From NCBI RefSeq assembly GCF_030325625.1, contig NZ_JACAIS010000004.1, forward strand, positions 124,001 to 188,000: DNA of 64,000 nt. The letters run 5' to 3'. The notes beneath the pieces are model-generated. The model did not search any database, had not been told where the DNA came from, and worked only from the letters and a program-made list of their open reading frames with translations. The translations under genes were made by a program, and so were the position numbers. Position 1 is the first letter of the stretch; the number at the start of each line of letters is the position of its first letter. Shown piece after piece: positions 1 through 9,226 of this stretch. The DNA comes from Sphingobacterium sp. N143 (GTDB lineage: Bacteria; Bacteroidota; Bacteroidia; Sphingobacteriales; Sphingobacteriaceae).

Positions 1-2010
1 ATTCTCCATTACATACAACGCATCCATCAGCCCCATACCTACTACATTTGGAACAATTCCCTCTTTATATTTTAACTCCGCAAAAGGCACCCCTCTAGTC
101 GAGGTATCCACTTCACCGCGTGCGATCATATCCCAATTGACAGCATTGATTCCCAACTTTTCATATACTTTTTTACTAGCTTCTCTTGACCCTTGTAAAG
201 TCAACGGCATTCTTCCACCAACATTCACAGCCCTAAACGTTTTTTTCCCTTGCATCTCCATATCATTCGCATAGACCATATCAGCAAGTTCTTTAAACAC
301 TGGCCCCGCAATAGAAGCTCCATAATAACCATTCCTCGGGTTTCGAATGACAACAATAATGGAATATTTTGGATCTTCAGCTGGAAAATAACCCGCGAAC
401 GATGACTGATACCTTCTTGCCCCATACCCTCTAGAACCATCAGCCATTTGTGCAGTTCCAGTTTTACCTCCCGAAGTATACAATGGACTAGCAACAGTTC
501 TACCTGTACCCTCCGTCATCACTCCTTCCATCATCCCTCTCACTTCAGCCAAAGCATGATCTGAGGCTATTTTTTCATTGAGCACCTTCGCCTGAAATGT
601 TTGGATCGTATTACCTAAGTGCCGAATTTCTTTAACAAATAATGGTGCAATCAATTTACCATTATTGGCAACAGCGTTATAGAAAGTCAATGTCTGTAAC
701 GGTGTAATCTTCATTTCGTAACCATACGCCATCTGCACCAAAGACAATCCGCTCCAAGTCTTACTTTTCGAACTCTTCACCAAAGGCACCCCCTCTCCAG
801 GAATCTGCAAATCCAGGGTTCTACCGAAACCAAACGAACGAAGTTTCGATGTAAACTGATCTGGATTATCTTTATAAGCTTGATACACGAACTTTGTTAC
901 ACCAACGTTTGAAGACTCTTCAAAAGCTCTCTTTGCCGTAATTACAGATTTTTTTGGAGCATGTGAATCTCTGATCGTATGCCTATAGATCGGCCAAGTT
1001 CCATTTCCAATATTAATCGTTGTACTAGAATCAATTTTCTTATCATCTATCAAGGCTAAATAAGATGCCAACTTAAACGTTGAGCCCGGATCAGCACTCT
1101 GAGCTATCGCTAGATTGAATTTTTCACGGTACACCCCCTCTTTATCACGCATAAAATTAGCTACCGCCCGCACCTCTCCGGTTTTAACCTCCATCATGAC
1201 GACACAGCCCTCATCAGCATTACTCGCAATCATCTGTTTTTCCAAGGCTCGTTGTGCCATATCCTGCATATTCACATCAATCGTAGAAATAATATCCGAA
1301 CCATCAACTGGAGCCACTTCAATATTTCTATTCACAGGAATCCAAACACCGCCAGCAATCCGCTGCATCAATCGCTTCCCGCTTTTCCCATCAATATACT
1401 CACCATAGGCCCCTTCTAAACCCACATGGATATTTTCTTTCACATTCTTGTAACCAATAGTCCTAGCCGCAAGATTCACAAAGGGCAGAATACGTTTATT
1501 TTGCCTATCTGTAATCAGACCACCCGGAAAACGGTCTTTACCAACGCGAGCAGATTTAAACAAAGGAAATTGCTTTATTTTCTTTAAATCCTGGTGCGAC
1601 ACATTCCGTTTAATCAACAGGTAACGCTGTTTTTTGCTTCGCGCCTGCTTCAATAATGTCAAATACTGCCTAGATGATTTATCCTTAAAAAAGCCAGCCA
1701 GCTGAATTGCAAGAGAATCGACTTTGAGGTTAAAATACTCACTCTCTTCTTCAGGAATGGCCATCGCATCAAATCGAAGTTCATATTCTGGAACAGAAGT
1801 CGCCAATAGACTTCCGTCATTTGAATAGATATTACCCCTTGCAGCCTCAACCTCCCGCTCTTGAATAGAAAGACTATCTGCCAATGCCTTCCAATGCTGC
1901 CCGTCCACGTACTGCAACTTCAGCATTTTTCCAAACACTAAAAATGCAAGTAGCACGATTAAGCCAAAAGCAAAGTAGACGCGAACAAGAATCGTATTTC
2001 TAATACTCAT
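1..2010 (-). CDS. ftsI: Penicillin-binding protein FtsI (septal transpeptidase), 3' end outside the window
   Basis: Class B penicillin-binding protein that cross-links septal peptidoglycan in the periplasm during division. The frame is open from ATG 2010 to the window edge (about 670 residues), so the C-terminus is missing. An uncleaved N-terminal membrane anchor lies at about residues 8-26. All three transpeptidase motifs are visible: SxxK with nucleophile Ser310 (STFK), SxN at 366-368 (SSN) and KTGTA at Lys516. The last visible residues (VPNVVGMGL) look like the start of a PASTA domain, as in many Bacteroidota FtsI proteins. The ATG lies 8 bp after the ftsL-like gene, so the two are surely co-transcribed. 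FtsI rather than PBP2 is inferred from this position in the mraZ cluster. Confidence 0.95.
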   Translation of the reverse strand, partial: MSIRNTILVRVYFAFGLIVLLAFLVFGKMLKLQYVDGQHWKALADSLSIQEREVEAARGNIYSNDGSLLATSVPEYELRFDAMAIPEEESEYFNLKVDSLAIQLAGFFKDKSSRQYLTLLKQARSKKQRYLLIKRNVSHQDLKKIKQFPLFKSARVGKDRFPGGLITDRQNKRILPFVNLAARTIGYKNVKENIHVGLEGAYGEYIDGKSGKRLMQRIAGGVWIPVNRNIEVAPVDGSDIISTIDVNMQDMAQRALEKQMIASNADEGCVVMMEVKTGEVRAVANFMRDKEGVYREKFNLAIAQSADPGSTFKLASYLALIDDKKIDSSTTINIGNGTWPIYRHTIRDSHAPKKSVITAKRAFEESSNVGVTKFVYQAYKDNPDQFTSKLRSFGFGRTLDLQIPGEGVPLVKSSKSKTWSGLSLVQMAYGYEMKITPLQTLTFYNAVANNGKLIAPLFVKEIRHLGNTIQTFQAKVLNEKIASDHALAEVRGMMEGVMTEGTGRTVASPLYTSGGKTGTAQMADGSRGYGARRYQSSFAGYFPAEDPKYSIIVVIRNPRNGYYGASIAGPVFKELADMVYANDMEMQGKKTFRAVNVGGRMPLTLQGSREASKKVYEKLGINAVNWDMIARGEVDTSTRGVPFAELKYKEGIVPNVVGMGLMDALYVMEN

Positions 2011-2018
2011 AACTCTTC

Positions 2019-2432
2019 CTATTTATCTTCTTTTTCCTCTAAAACCTCAATTTTGATCGGAGGGGCCAAACGTTCTTTTAGGCCCAACGAATCCACACGT
2101 TTTGCAATTTCAGTCTGTGTTGACATCTTCATTAACTCTGCAGAAAGCGATTTGTGATCCCAACTCAATTCCTTCACCTCTTTACTCACCTTATCGATAC
2201 TCCGAATAGTTCGCTCAGCAAAATGACGGTTAGAAATATATAGCAACATTAAAAAAGCAACGAAAGCCCCAAAAGGCAGATACTCCAAGATTTTATTTAA
2301 AGAAAGGTCTCCAACGGTAAAAAGCGTTTTAATAAACGCTTCTGTTTCTTCCGCCTTTTCTTCGACAGTTTCTTGCAGTTCTTCTTGAACCTCTTCGCTC
2401 AATTCTTTCTGTCTTATTGTATTCCTACTCAT
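2019..2432 (-). CDS. ftsL: FtsL-like cell division protein
   Basis: Small bitopic division protein of 137 residues. The cytoplasmic N-terminus is highly charged and Glu-rich. One hydrophobic segment at about residues 53-69 (FGAFVAFLMLLYISNRHF) is followed by a periplasmic stretch with coiled-coil character (about 75-115). This is the layout of FtsL, which forms a complex with FtsB and FtsQ and helps activate FtsW/FtsI. Sequence identity in this family is very low, so the call rests mainly on size, topology and position between rsmH and ftsI, where FtsL is nearly always found. It starts 15 bp after rsmH and ends 8 bp before ftsI. Confidence 0.85.
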   Translation of the reverse strand: MSRNTIRQKELSEEVQEELQETVEEKAEETEAFIKTLFTVGDLSLNKILEYLPFGAFVAFLMLLYISNRHFAERTIRSIDKVSKEVKELSWDHKSLSAELMKMSTQTEIAKRVDSLGLKERLAPPIKIEVLEEKEDK

Positions 2433-2447
2433 CCTTTCAATCCATTT

Positions 2448-3362
2448 TTAAGACAAATCCAACCTTTCAGCAATACGCAGTTTCGCACTGCGCGATCTAT
2501 TATTTATAGCCAACTCCTGTGGAGACGCCGTAACCGCTTTACGACTCAACACGTGAAACGGCTTAATTTCATTTCCAAAAAAATCTTTCTCAACCTCTCC
2601 CCTGAACTTCCCTTTAGCCATAAAGTTTTTCACCAAACGATCCTCCAACGAATGATAAGACATCACCACCAACCGACCTTCAGGATTCAGCACCTCGACA
2701 GTCTGCAATAGAAATTCCTGCAAAGCCTCAAGCTCACGATTAACTTCAATACGCAGAGCCTGAAAAACCTGAGCATGATACTTATGCTCCTTACCTTTCG
2801 GAACCATCCGCTGAATCACCTCCTTTAACTCAGCAACAGTATTGATGGGCTGCGCCAAACGGGCTGTCACAATAGTTTTTGCAAGCGACTTCGCATTCAT
2901 AATCTCCCCATACATTCCAAAAATGCGATGAAGATCATCTTCGGAATAGGTTGCCAGCACAGCCTTCGCATCGAGATCACCCACCTGATCCATTCGCATA
3001 TCCAAATCTGCATCAAACCGAATAGAGAATCCGCGGTCAGCAGCATCGAATTGATGAGACGAAACTCCTAGATCCGCTAAAATCCCATCAACAGTACGCA
3101 CACCATGCAAGCGCAGACTATTCTTCAAAAACCTGAAATTTTGATGGATCAATGTAAAACGAGAATCATCGATCACATTCTCCAAAGCATCCGGATCCTG
3201 GTCAAAAGCAAACAACTTTCCATCTGGCCCTAACCGTTTTAATATTTCACGAGAATGACCACCACCGCCAAAAGTTACATCCACATAAACACCATTCGGC
3301 TTAATCGCCAAAGCATCCATGCATTCTTGCAACATCACCGGAACATGATACACATTCTCCAT
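2448..3362 (-). CDS. rsmH: 16S rRNA (cytosine(1402)-N(4))-methyltransferase RsmH
   Basis: Methylates N4 of C1402 in 16S rRNA using S-adenosylmethionine. The N-terminus (HVPVMLQE), the glycine-rich SAM-binding loop (FGGGGHS) and the conserved MSYHSLEDR near the C-terminal half are typical of RsmH/MraW. I chose ATG 3362 (304 residues, the usual length), which lies 4 bp after the mraZ stop. An in-frame TTG at 3377 would give five more residues and overlap mraZ by 11 bp; the ATG fits the family better. It is the second gene of the mraZ-rsmH-ftsL-ftsI transcription unit. Confidence 0.97.
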   Translation of the reverse strand: MENVYHVPVMLQECMDALAIKPNGVYVDVTFGGGGHSREILKRLGPDGKLFAFDQDPDALENVIDDSRFTLIHQNFRFLKNSLRLHGVRTVDGILADLGVSSHQFDAADRGFSIRFDADLDMRMDQVGDLDAKAVLATYSEDDLHRIFGMYGEIMNAKSLAKTIVTARLAQPINTVAELKEVIQRMVPKGKEHKYHAQVFQALRIEVNRELEALQEFLLQTVEVLNPEGRLVVMSYHSLEDRLVKNFMAKGKFRGEVEKDFFGNEIKPFHVLSRKAVTASPQELAINNRSRSAKLRIAERLDLS

Positions 3363-3366
3363 ATTA

Positions 3367-3828
3367 CTATATTCCAAAATTAATATCCCCCATTACCTCT
3401 GCCGCCAAAGATGATATATCCTCCACTCCACCATCACCCATCAAATCATCATACCCATCTTTAGACCAAACTTCAATCTTATTGAATTGACATGCCAAAA
3501 CCAGCTCTGTAGATATTCCTGCAAACTCCAATAAACTTTTAGGCAACAACACACGGCCTGCAGCATCTAAAGTCAATTCTGTCGCTCCACGAGTAAAAGC
3601 ACGTACAAACGCCCGTACTTTAGGATCAAATTGATTCAGTTTAGCCAATTTGGCCGTCATCAAATCCCATTCTTCGCGTGGATAAAAAACCAAATGCTTC
3701 TCAAAACCGCGATTCACAACAAGCCCATCACGCTCTACATGAGGCATCTGCCTCTTGAGCGCAGCTGGCAACACCATCCTTCCTTTGGCGTCTAGCTTGC
3801 ATTCGAATTCTCCGATCAACTGAGTCAT
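3367..3828 (-). CDS. mraZ: Transcriptional regulator MraZ
   Basis: DNA-binding regulator heading the division and cell-wall cluster; in Escherichia coli it represses its own operon. The 153 residues hold two SpoVT/AbrB-like half-domains, each with the DxxGR signature: LDAKGRMVLP near residue 12 and LDAAGRVLLP near residue 88. Start ATG 3828 sits about 30 bp downstream of a putative promoter that overlaps TGGGN repeats at 10-bp spacing, the known type of MraZ box, so autoregulation is likely. It is followed closely by rsmH. Confidence 0.97.
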   Translation of the reverse strand: MTQLIGEFECKLDAKGRMVLPAALKRQMPHVERDGLVVNRGFEKHLVFYPREEWDLMTAKLAKLNQFDPKVRAFVRAFTRGATELTLDAAGRVLLPKSLLEFAGISTELVLACQFNKIEVWSKDGYDDLMGDGGVEDISSLAAEVMGDINFGI

Positions 3829-3858
3829 ATTGTCAATTACCCTATTCTAATTTTAATG

Positions 3859-3891
3859 TAAAAGTATACACTTTCTCCCACTTTCCCCCAC
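3859..3891 (-). promoter_or_regulatory. mraZ promoter with MraZ-box direct repeats
   Basis: On the minus strand the sequence reads TGGGG-N5-TGGGA-N5-TGTAT (complements of 3886-3890, 3876-3880 and 3866-3870), three repeats in exact 10-bp phase. E. coli MraZ binds TGGGN repeats separated by 5 nt, so this is a strong operator candidate. A -7-like box, TACTTTTA (3859-3866), follows at once, so bound MraZ would cover the core promoter. The mraZ ATG lies about 30 bp further on. Confidence 0.7.
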
Positions 3892-4111
3892 TTTATAACA
3901 TAAAAAAGTTTTCCACATCGAAAAATAGCTACAACAAAAGCACAGCTCTATTCTTAAAACAACATATAAAACCTTATTTACAATCAGTTAAATACACCTT
4001 TTCAAGGATTTCAAGCTAGAGAAAAACACAGAGATTATCGCTCATATTTTTTATTAAAACCAGAGTCGAATTGTAAAAATTTCTCCTTTAGAAATTTAAT
4101 TTTAGTCTTTT

Positions 4112-4178
4112 TGTGGCAAAAATGGGAGAAAGTGGAGGCCTGAAAAACGAATCCAAAACCATGTGGTTAAAAGTGGGA
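4112..4178 (+). promoter_or_regulatory. Second and third groups of MraZ-box-like repeats facing aspS
   Basis: In the 435-bp gene-free stretch 3829-4263 the plus strand carries TGGCA (4114), TGGGA (4123) and TGGAG (4133), then TGGTT (4164) and TGGGA (4174). Successive members within each group are 9-10 bp apart. The unit TGGGA-GAAAG-TGG is the same as in the mraZ operator but in the opposite orientation, 50-150 bp before the aspS start. It may be a distal MraZ site or a control site for aspS. An inverted repeat (AAATTTCT-N5-AGAAATTT, 4077-4097) lies just before it. I see nothing else in 3892-4076. Confidence 0.45.
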
Positions 4179-4230
4179 GAACACGATTCAAATAAGCGCA
4201 GCAGAATTCGTTATTGTCGAGTAAAACCAA

Positions 4231-4238
4231 TAATTTTG
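4231..4238 (+). promoter_or_regulatory. Putative aspS promoter -7 box
   Basis: TAATTTTG matches the Bacteroidota -7 consensus TAnnTTTG exactly and lies 25 bp before the aspS ATG. The -33 element is weak (TTCG at 4207-4210, 20-bp spacer). Confidence 0.5.
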
Positions 4239-4263
4239 TACGAATTATAATTTTTATTAAGAT

Positions 4264-6015
4264 ATGCACAGAACACACACTTGTGGAGAATTAACGCTAG
4301 CTGACTTAGGGAAAACGGTTACCCTAAGTGGATGGGTTCAAAAATCCCGCGATTTGGGCGGTATGACTTTCATCGATGTTAGAGACCGGTATGGTATCAC
4401 ACAATTAACGTTCAATGCAGATGACGATGCGTCGTTACGTGCCAGTGCACGCGAGCTGGGAAGAGAATTTGTCATAAAAGTTACTGGAGAAGTTATCGAG
4501 CGCTCCAATAAAAATTCAAAAATCTCTACTGGGGATATTGAAATTAAGGTTTCGGATCTTGAAATATTAAATGCAGCAAAGCTGCCACCTTTTACCATAG
4601 AGGACGAGACGGATGGTGGGGATGATATCAGAATGAAGTTTAGGTACCTGGATTTACGACGAAATCCTGTACGTGAAAACCTGATATTACGGCACAGGAC
4701 TTCTCAGGAAATACGCCGTTATTTAGACTCACAAAATTTTCTGGAAGTAGAAACGCCCTATTTAATTAAATCAACCCCCGAAGGGGCACGTGACTTTGTA
4801 GTCCCATCCCGCATGAATCCGGGTGAATTTTATGCGCTACCTCAGTCGCCACAGACGTTTAAACAATTGCTCATGGTATCGGGCTTTGATCGTTATTTTC
4901 AAATTGTCAAGTGTTTCAGGGATGAAGATTTACGTGCCGACCGTCAACCAGAGTTCACACAAATCGACTGTGAAATGTCTTTTGTTGAACAAGAGGATGT
5001 TTTGACTATTTTTGAAGGGCTCGCAAAACATATTTTTAAAACAATCAAAGGCATAGACCTGGGTTCTGTGCCCCGCATGACGTATGCAGATGCTATGCGG
5101 CTGTACGGATCGGACAAACCGGACATACGTTTCGGAATGCAATTTGTTGAGCTGAATGATGTTGCAAAAGAAAAGGGATTTCCGGTATTTGATGCCGCCG
5201 AACTGGTCATTGGTATCAACGCGGAGAATTGTGCTCATTACACTAGAAAACAACTGGATGCACTGACTGACTTTATCAAGCGCCCCCAAATTGGAGCTAC
5301 AGGATTGGTATATGCTCGCGTGAATGAGGATGGCTCGGTCAAATCTTCGGTGGATAAATTTTTCACCCCGGAGCAACTGGCCTCCATTGCTGATAAGTTC
5401 CACGCGAAACCTGGGGATCTATTGTTAATTATGGCTGGCGCCACAGATAAGGTCCGCAAGCAGCTGAATGAATTACGCTTGGAGGTCGCAGCACAGCTTG
5501 GTCTTCGCAGCAAGGATACATTTGCACCATTATGGGTCATCGACTTTCCGTTGCTGGAATGGGATGAAGAAAGTGGCCGATACCATGCGATGCACCACCC
5601 ATTTACATCTCCAAAACCAGAAGATATCCCACTATTGGATAGCAATCCGGGTGAAGTAAGAGCTAATGCCTACGATTTTGTTTTAAATGGTGTTGAAGTA
5701 GGCGGTGGATCCATTCGTATCCATGACCGGGAATTGCAGTCCTTAATGTTCAAACATTTGGGATTCAGTACTGAAGAAGCAAAAAAACAATTCGGATTCT
5801 TAATGGAAGCATTTACATATGGTGCTCCTCCGCATGGAGGCCTTGCATTCGGTTTCGACCGCCTGGTATCCTTGTTGGCAGGATTGGACAGCATCCGTGA
5901 CGTCATTGCTTTCCCAAAAAACAACTCAGGAAGAGACGTTATGATTGATGCTCCAGCAACGATTCACCAAGAACAGCTTGATGAGCTTAGCTTAAATATT
6001 GCTATAAAAGGATAA
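4264..6015 (+). CDS. aspS: Aspartate--tRNA ligase
   Basis: Class II aminoacyl-tRNA synthetase charging tRNA-Asp in the cytoplasm; 583 residues, normal for the bacterial type. Order: N-terminal OB-fold anticodon-binding domain (about 1-105, starting [10 protein letters not shown]), catalytic core with motif 2 at 218-235 ([14 protein letters not shown]), the bacterial GAD insertion (about 290-410) and motif 3 at 525-533 (GGLAFGFDR). It is a single-gene unit ending at a strong terminator. MraZ-box-like repeats lie upstream, which is unusual for this gene. Sequence alone does not tell whether the enzyme also charges tRNA-Asn. Confidence 0.98.
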   Translation: MHRTHTCGELTLADLGKTVTLSGWVQKSRDLGGMTFIDVRDRYGITQLTFNADDDASLRASARELGREFVIKVTGEVIERSNKNSKISTGDIEIKVSDLEILNAAKLPPFTIEDETDGGDDIRMKFRYLDLRRNPVRENLILRHRTSQEIRRYLDSQNFLEVETPYLIKSTPEGARDFVVPSRMNPGEFYALPQSPQTFKQLLMVSGFDRYFQIVKCFRDEDLRADRQPEFTQIDCEMSFVEQEDVLTIFEGLAKHIFKTIKGIDLGSVPRMTYADAMRLYGSDKPDIRFGMQFVELNDVAKEKGFPVFDAAELVIGINAENCAHYTRKQLDALTDFIKRPQIGATGLVYARVNEDGSVKSSVDKFFTPEQLASIADKFHAKPGDLLLIMAGATDKVRKQLNELRLEVAAQLGLRSKDTFAPLWVIDFPLLEWDEESGRYHAMHHPFTSPKPEDIPLLDSNPGEVRANAYDFVLNGVEVGGGSIRIHDRELQSLMFKHLGFSTEEAKKQFGFLMEAFTYGAPPHGGLAFGFDRLVSLLAGLDSIRDVIAFPKNNSGRDVMIDAPATIHQEQLDELSLNIAIKG

Positions 6016-6060
6016 ATTTTAAACTCGCTTTTCGAGAAACAATTTATTAACACTATATTT

Positions 6061-6091
6061 AAAAGTTGGTAATTTTTTACCAACTTTTTTT
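6061..6091 (+). terminator. Rho-independent terminator after aspS
   Basis: Perfect 11-bp stem AAAGTTGGTAA (6062-6072) with TTACCAACTTT (6077-6087), a TTTT loop and a run of T. It separates aspS from the LutB-like gene. Confidence 0.9.
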
Positions 6092-6111
6092 GTGAAAAAC
6101 CAGCAGATTAG

Positions 6112-7500
6112 ATGTCAGAGAGTACGGCTAATACGTTTTTAAAGGAAAGTGCGCAAAAAGCATTTGACACCAAACACCGCGATATTATTAATTACAATAT
6201 CGATAAATACAGTATTGCTTTCGAAAAGGGCAAGAGCAAGTTTGCAGATCTCGAAAATGCCAAGATAAAAGCAAATTTGATCAAGTGGAGGGTAATGGAG
6301 AATCTGGACAGGTATCTATTACAGTTTGAAACAAATTTTACAGCCCGTGGGGGGAAAGTCATCTGGGCCAATAACGCTGCTGAGGCCTTAGAGGCGATCC
6401 ATAAGATTATTGAGCAAAAAAAAGCACGCGCTATTGTTAAGTCGAAATCCATGGCAACAGAGGAAATTGAACTTAATCATTTTCTTGAATCCAAAAATAT
6501 TGAGGCCATTGAGACGGACCTTGGAGAATATATTATTCAACTTCTGGGTCAAAAACCATATCACTTTGTCACGCCTGCCATGCACTTAAGCCTGGAAGAT
6601 ATTGCAAAATTATTCCATGAAAGATTTGACACTCCTTTGGATGCTTCAGCTGAGCAGTTAACATTAAAGGCCCGTGAACTGTTAAGGGATCGCTATTTAT
6701 CAGCTGAAGTGGGGATTACGGGTGCTAATTTTTTGGTCGCTGAAACTGGAAGCATTGCAATTACGGAGAATGAAGGCAATGCACGCCTAACATCTACTTT
6801 TCCAAAAACACATATTGCTGTCGTTGGGATTGAAAAAATAATACCAGCTGTACAGGACCTGGAAGTATTTTGGCCGCTTTTGTCTACTCATGGTACAGGT
6901 CAGAACCTAACCGTATACAACACCTTAATTACTGGCCCCAAACAGACATACGAATCTGATGGTCCTGAAGAAATGTATGTGATTTTATTGGATAATGGTC
7001 GAAGCAACCTCCTGGCTCAAAAAGAACAACGCCAAGGTTTGTACTGTATTCGTTGTGGCGCCTGTCTCAATGTGTGCCCAATCTATCAAAATATTGGAGG
7101 ACACACGTATGAAACAACTTACCAAGGACCAATTGGCTCTTTAATTTCGCCGCATTTAAACGGAATGAAAGAATTTAAGCATTTAAGTTATGCCTCTACC
7201 TTATGCGGTAAATGTACTGAAGTCTGTCCTGTTGGGATTGATATTCAACGCATGCTACTGGTCAATAGAAAAGATTCCGTGGAACAGGGCTTGTCTGCCA
7301 AGACCGAACAAAAAGCATGGAAATGGTTTACATATGGTATCCAGCGCAGGAAACTGATTGATTTCTTTGGCGGAAAATTTAAAAATTTTGTCCTCCAAAA
7401 ATTATTTAAGAAAACATGGGGAGACCAACGAGAACTACCAAAACTAGCTGAAAAGTCCTTTTCCAAACAATGGAAAGAACAGCAGAAAAATAAAGACTAG
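6112..7500 (+). CDS. LutB/LldF-like iron-sulfur cluster protein
   Basis: Cytoplasmic LUD-domain iron-sulfur protein of the LutB/LldF/YkgF family, which takes part in L-lactate oxidation together with LutA and LutC. The 462 residues comprise a LUD (DUF162) domain at about 65-300 and a ferredoxin-like region with two clusters: C312xxC315xxC318xxxC322P and C365xxC368xxxC372P. The tail (about 390-450) is basic and resembles the family's C-terminal DUF3390 region. ATG 6112 lies 21 bp after the aspS terminator, so a promoter must overlap it. No LutA or LutC partner is within view, so lactate use is inferred from family only. Confidence 0.88.
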   Translation: MSESTANTFLKESAQKAFDTKHRDIINYNIDKYSIAFEKGKSKFADLENAKIKANLIKWRVMENLDRYLLQFETNFTARGGKVIWANNAAEALEAIHKIIEQKKARAIVKSKSMATEEIELNHFLESKNIEAIETDLGEYIIQLLGQKPYHFVTPAMHLSLEDIAKLFHERFDTPLDASAEQLTLKARELLRDRYLSAEVGITGANFLVAETGSIAITENEGNARLTSTFPKTHIAVVGIEKIIPAVQDLEVFWPLLSTHGTGQNLTVYNTLITGPKQTYESDGPEEMYVILLDNGRSNLLAQKEQRQGLYCIRCGACLNVCPIYQNIGGHTYETTYQGPIGSLISPHLNGMKEFKHLSYASTLCGKCTEVCPVGIDIQRMLLVNRKDSVEQGLSAKTEQKAWKWFTYGIQRRKLIDFFGGKFKNFVLQKLFKKTWGDQRELPKLAEKSFSKQWKEQQKNKD

Positions 7501-7535
7501 TTTCGTAACGAACTGACAAGACATGACTTCTAATC

Positions 7536-7563
7536 AAAAAGGGGGACAATGATCCCCCTTTTT
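7536..7563. terminator. Bidirectional terminator between convergent genes
   Basis: Stem AAAAAGGGGGA (7536-7546) with TCCCCCTTTTT (7553-7563), 6-nt loop. The A and T flanks let it work on both strands, for the LutB-like gene and for the Spy/CpxP-like gene. Confidence 0.9.
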
Positions 7564-7611
7564 CTACTAACACTCACCAATACTTAATATGAAAACTATT
7601 CTTTATCAATC

Positions 7612-8118
7612 TTAAGTTGCCTTTACATCAACAACATTTGTTTCTGTCGTATTCTCTTTTTTAAAATCTCTTTTTCGCATTTGTCTATCTTTTTTCCAAT
7701 GCTTCCTGTGCATATTTCTACTTTCGGCGTAAGAGTCTTTCCATGTTTTTTGTTGTTCTGGCGTCAATAATCCCATCATTTTCTCATGATCTGCCATACG
7801 CTGTTGCTTCATCTTCTCTCTATATGCCTTACGCTCAGCGATCACTTTTTGATGATCTTGTGCTTGTTTTAGATGGAAAGCATAAATCTCTTTACGTTGT
7901 GTATCTGTAAAACTTAGCTTTTGATCCATTCGATCTGTTCTGGTCTTGGCTATTTCTTCCGGATTTTTATTCCTCAGACTATCATGCCTTTTCCCACTTC
8001 TGTGCTTATGCATTGGAGTACTTGTGACGGCCTTTTCTGATCTGACTTCTTTTTTCTCCTGTGCGAAACCTGTTAACATTAATCCGGATAACGCCAAACT
8101 TAACACCATTTTTTTCAT
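7612..8118 (-). CDS. Spy/CpxP-like or DUF4890-type periplasmic protein
   Basis: Exported protein of 168 residues. A signal peptide (MKKMVLSLALSGLMLTGFAQ) is followed by a very basic helical region. Two LTxxQ-like motifs, LSFTDTQR (about residue 69) and LLTPEQQKTW (about 117), resemble those of Spy/CpxP-type periplasmic chaperones and the Bacteroidota DUF4890 family. The C-terminal third is rich in Lys, Arg, Met and His (MHRKHWKKDRQMRKRDF). A role in envelope stress or metal binding is inference. It is a single-gene unit lying downstream of tonB on the same strand, with a 127-bp gap. Confidence 0.7.
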   Translation of the reverse strand: MKKMVLSLALSGLMLTGFAQEKKEVRSEKAVTSTPMHKHRSGKRHDSLRNKNPEEIAKTRTDRMDQKLSFTDTQRKEIYAFHLKQAQDHQKVIAERKAYREKMKQQRMADHEKMMGLLTPEQQKTWKDSYAESRNMHRKHWKKDRQMRKRDFKKENTTETNVVDVKAT

Positions 8119-8245
8119 CTCTTTATTTTTAAATCAACAATCATTCAATTTGATAGGTTACCCTCTCAACCTATTTATCTATAAGAGTATTGTCAACCAT
8201 CAAAAGTTTAAAAGGTCATCTGTTAAATAAAGTTAAGAACAGATT

Positions 8246-9154
8246 CTATTGAGATACTGCATTTAAACGGATAGGCAATGTATAAGCAACGCGGACAGCA
8301 CGGCCATTCTGTACCCCAGGTTTCCATTTTTTTGCTTTTTTCAACAAATTAATTGCGGCTTCCCCCGTTCCAAACTCCATATCGCGTTTTACAGCGATAT
8401 CGGTCAAAGATCCGTCCCGCTCCACTACAAACGAGACTTCAATCACTCCGGATACACCTTGTTCCAAAGCTGATTGTGGAAAGTTATAATTTTCTGACAC
8501 CCATTTCATAAAGGCTGGGAGCCCACCTATTGGAACAGGCATTATTTCTACATGAACAAAGGGCTGATCTACATTTTCATCTGAGCTTCCACCTGAAGTT
8601 TTCCCTTCGCGGTGCCCTGTTATTTCACCATCTTTTTTTGAAGATCCAAATTCACCCCTTGCGATATATGTCCCTGCTGCGTTGGCTTTCAATGTTATAC
8701 GTGCTGCCATCGCGTTAGGTTTATTCAATTCATCCTGAGTGGCGACGTCTTCTGTCACTTTATTTGCCTGTGTAATTCTAGGTTCTGGCATCCGTACTAA
8801 ATCAAACTTCGAAAGATCTTGCGCAAGCTGCTGCGGTTCTTTTTTTTGCATTAAAATGGTTTCTTCTTTCACCTCTTCTTTTTTCTCAACCTCTTTTTGC
8901 ATATCATCCAAATCGGCTAGGGTTACATCCACAATTGTTGCCGTCGTCACTGGAAGGACTTGCTTAAAATATTTATTGTAGGCATAAGATCCAGCGATCA
9001 AAAGTAAAGCAAATAAAACAACAATTACCAACCCGATATTGGTTGCTCTATTTGACAAGTTCCGCAATTCGTATGCACCATACATTTTGTTGCGTCCCAC
9101 AAAGATCACATCCAGCCATTCTTTGCAATAGATATTTAATTTGGAGTTCATCAT
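8246..9154 (-). CDS. tonB: Energy transducer TonB
   Basis: Inner-membrane TonB that passes proton-motive energy from ExbB/ExbD to outer-membrane receptors. The 302 residues show the Bacteroidota pattern: a short cytoplasmic segment with GRNKxYGAYELR, one transmembrane helix (about 39-59), a Glu/Lys-rich periplasmic spacer (about 80-130) and a C-terminal TonB domain (about 205-300) with PxxALxxxVxGxV-like and YTLPIRL motifs. Two consecutive ATG codons begin the frame; I used the first. No exbB or exbD lies nearby, but three TonB-dependent receptor genes are in this window and could be its partners. Confidence 0.93.
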   Translation of the reverse strand: MMNSKLNIYCKEWLDVIFVGRNKMYGAYELRNLSNRATNIGLVIVVLFALLLIAGSYAYNKYFKQVLPVTTATIVDVTLADLDDMQKEVEKKEEVKEETILMQKKEPQQLAQDLSKFDLVRMPEPRITQANKVTEDVATQDELNKPNAMAARITLKANAAGTYIARGEFGSSKKDGEITGHREGKTSGGSSDENVDQPFVHVEIMPVPIGGLPAFMKWVSENYNFPQSALEQGVSGVIEVSFVVERDGSLTDIAVKRDMEFGTGEAAINLLKKAKKWKPGVQNGRAVRVAYTLPIRLNAVSQ

Positions 9155-9226
9155 AACATTAAAGTTTAAATCTTTTCATTATGATGCGTGAAAGCCTTAT
9201 ATTTCATAAAATTTTTACACGCACTT

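Noticed and set aside
1115..1408. 97-residue plus-strand frame
   Set aside because: Antisense to ftsI, whose minus-strand frame is open and carries the transpeptidase motifs on both sides.
3907..3915. TTTTCCACA as a DnaA box
   Set aside because: Differs from the consensus and stands alone, unlike the cluster at 47106-47194.
4930..5403. 157-residue minus-strand frame inside aspS
   Set aside because: Fully antisense to a well-conserved gene; no start signal or family resemblance.
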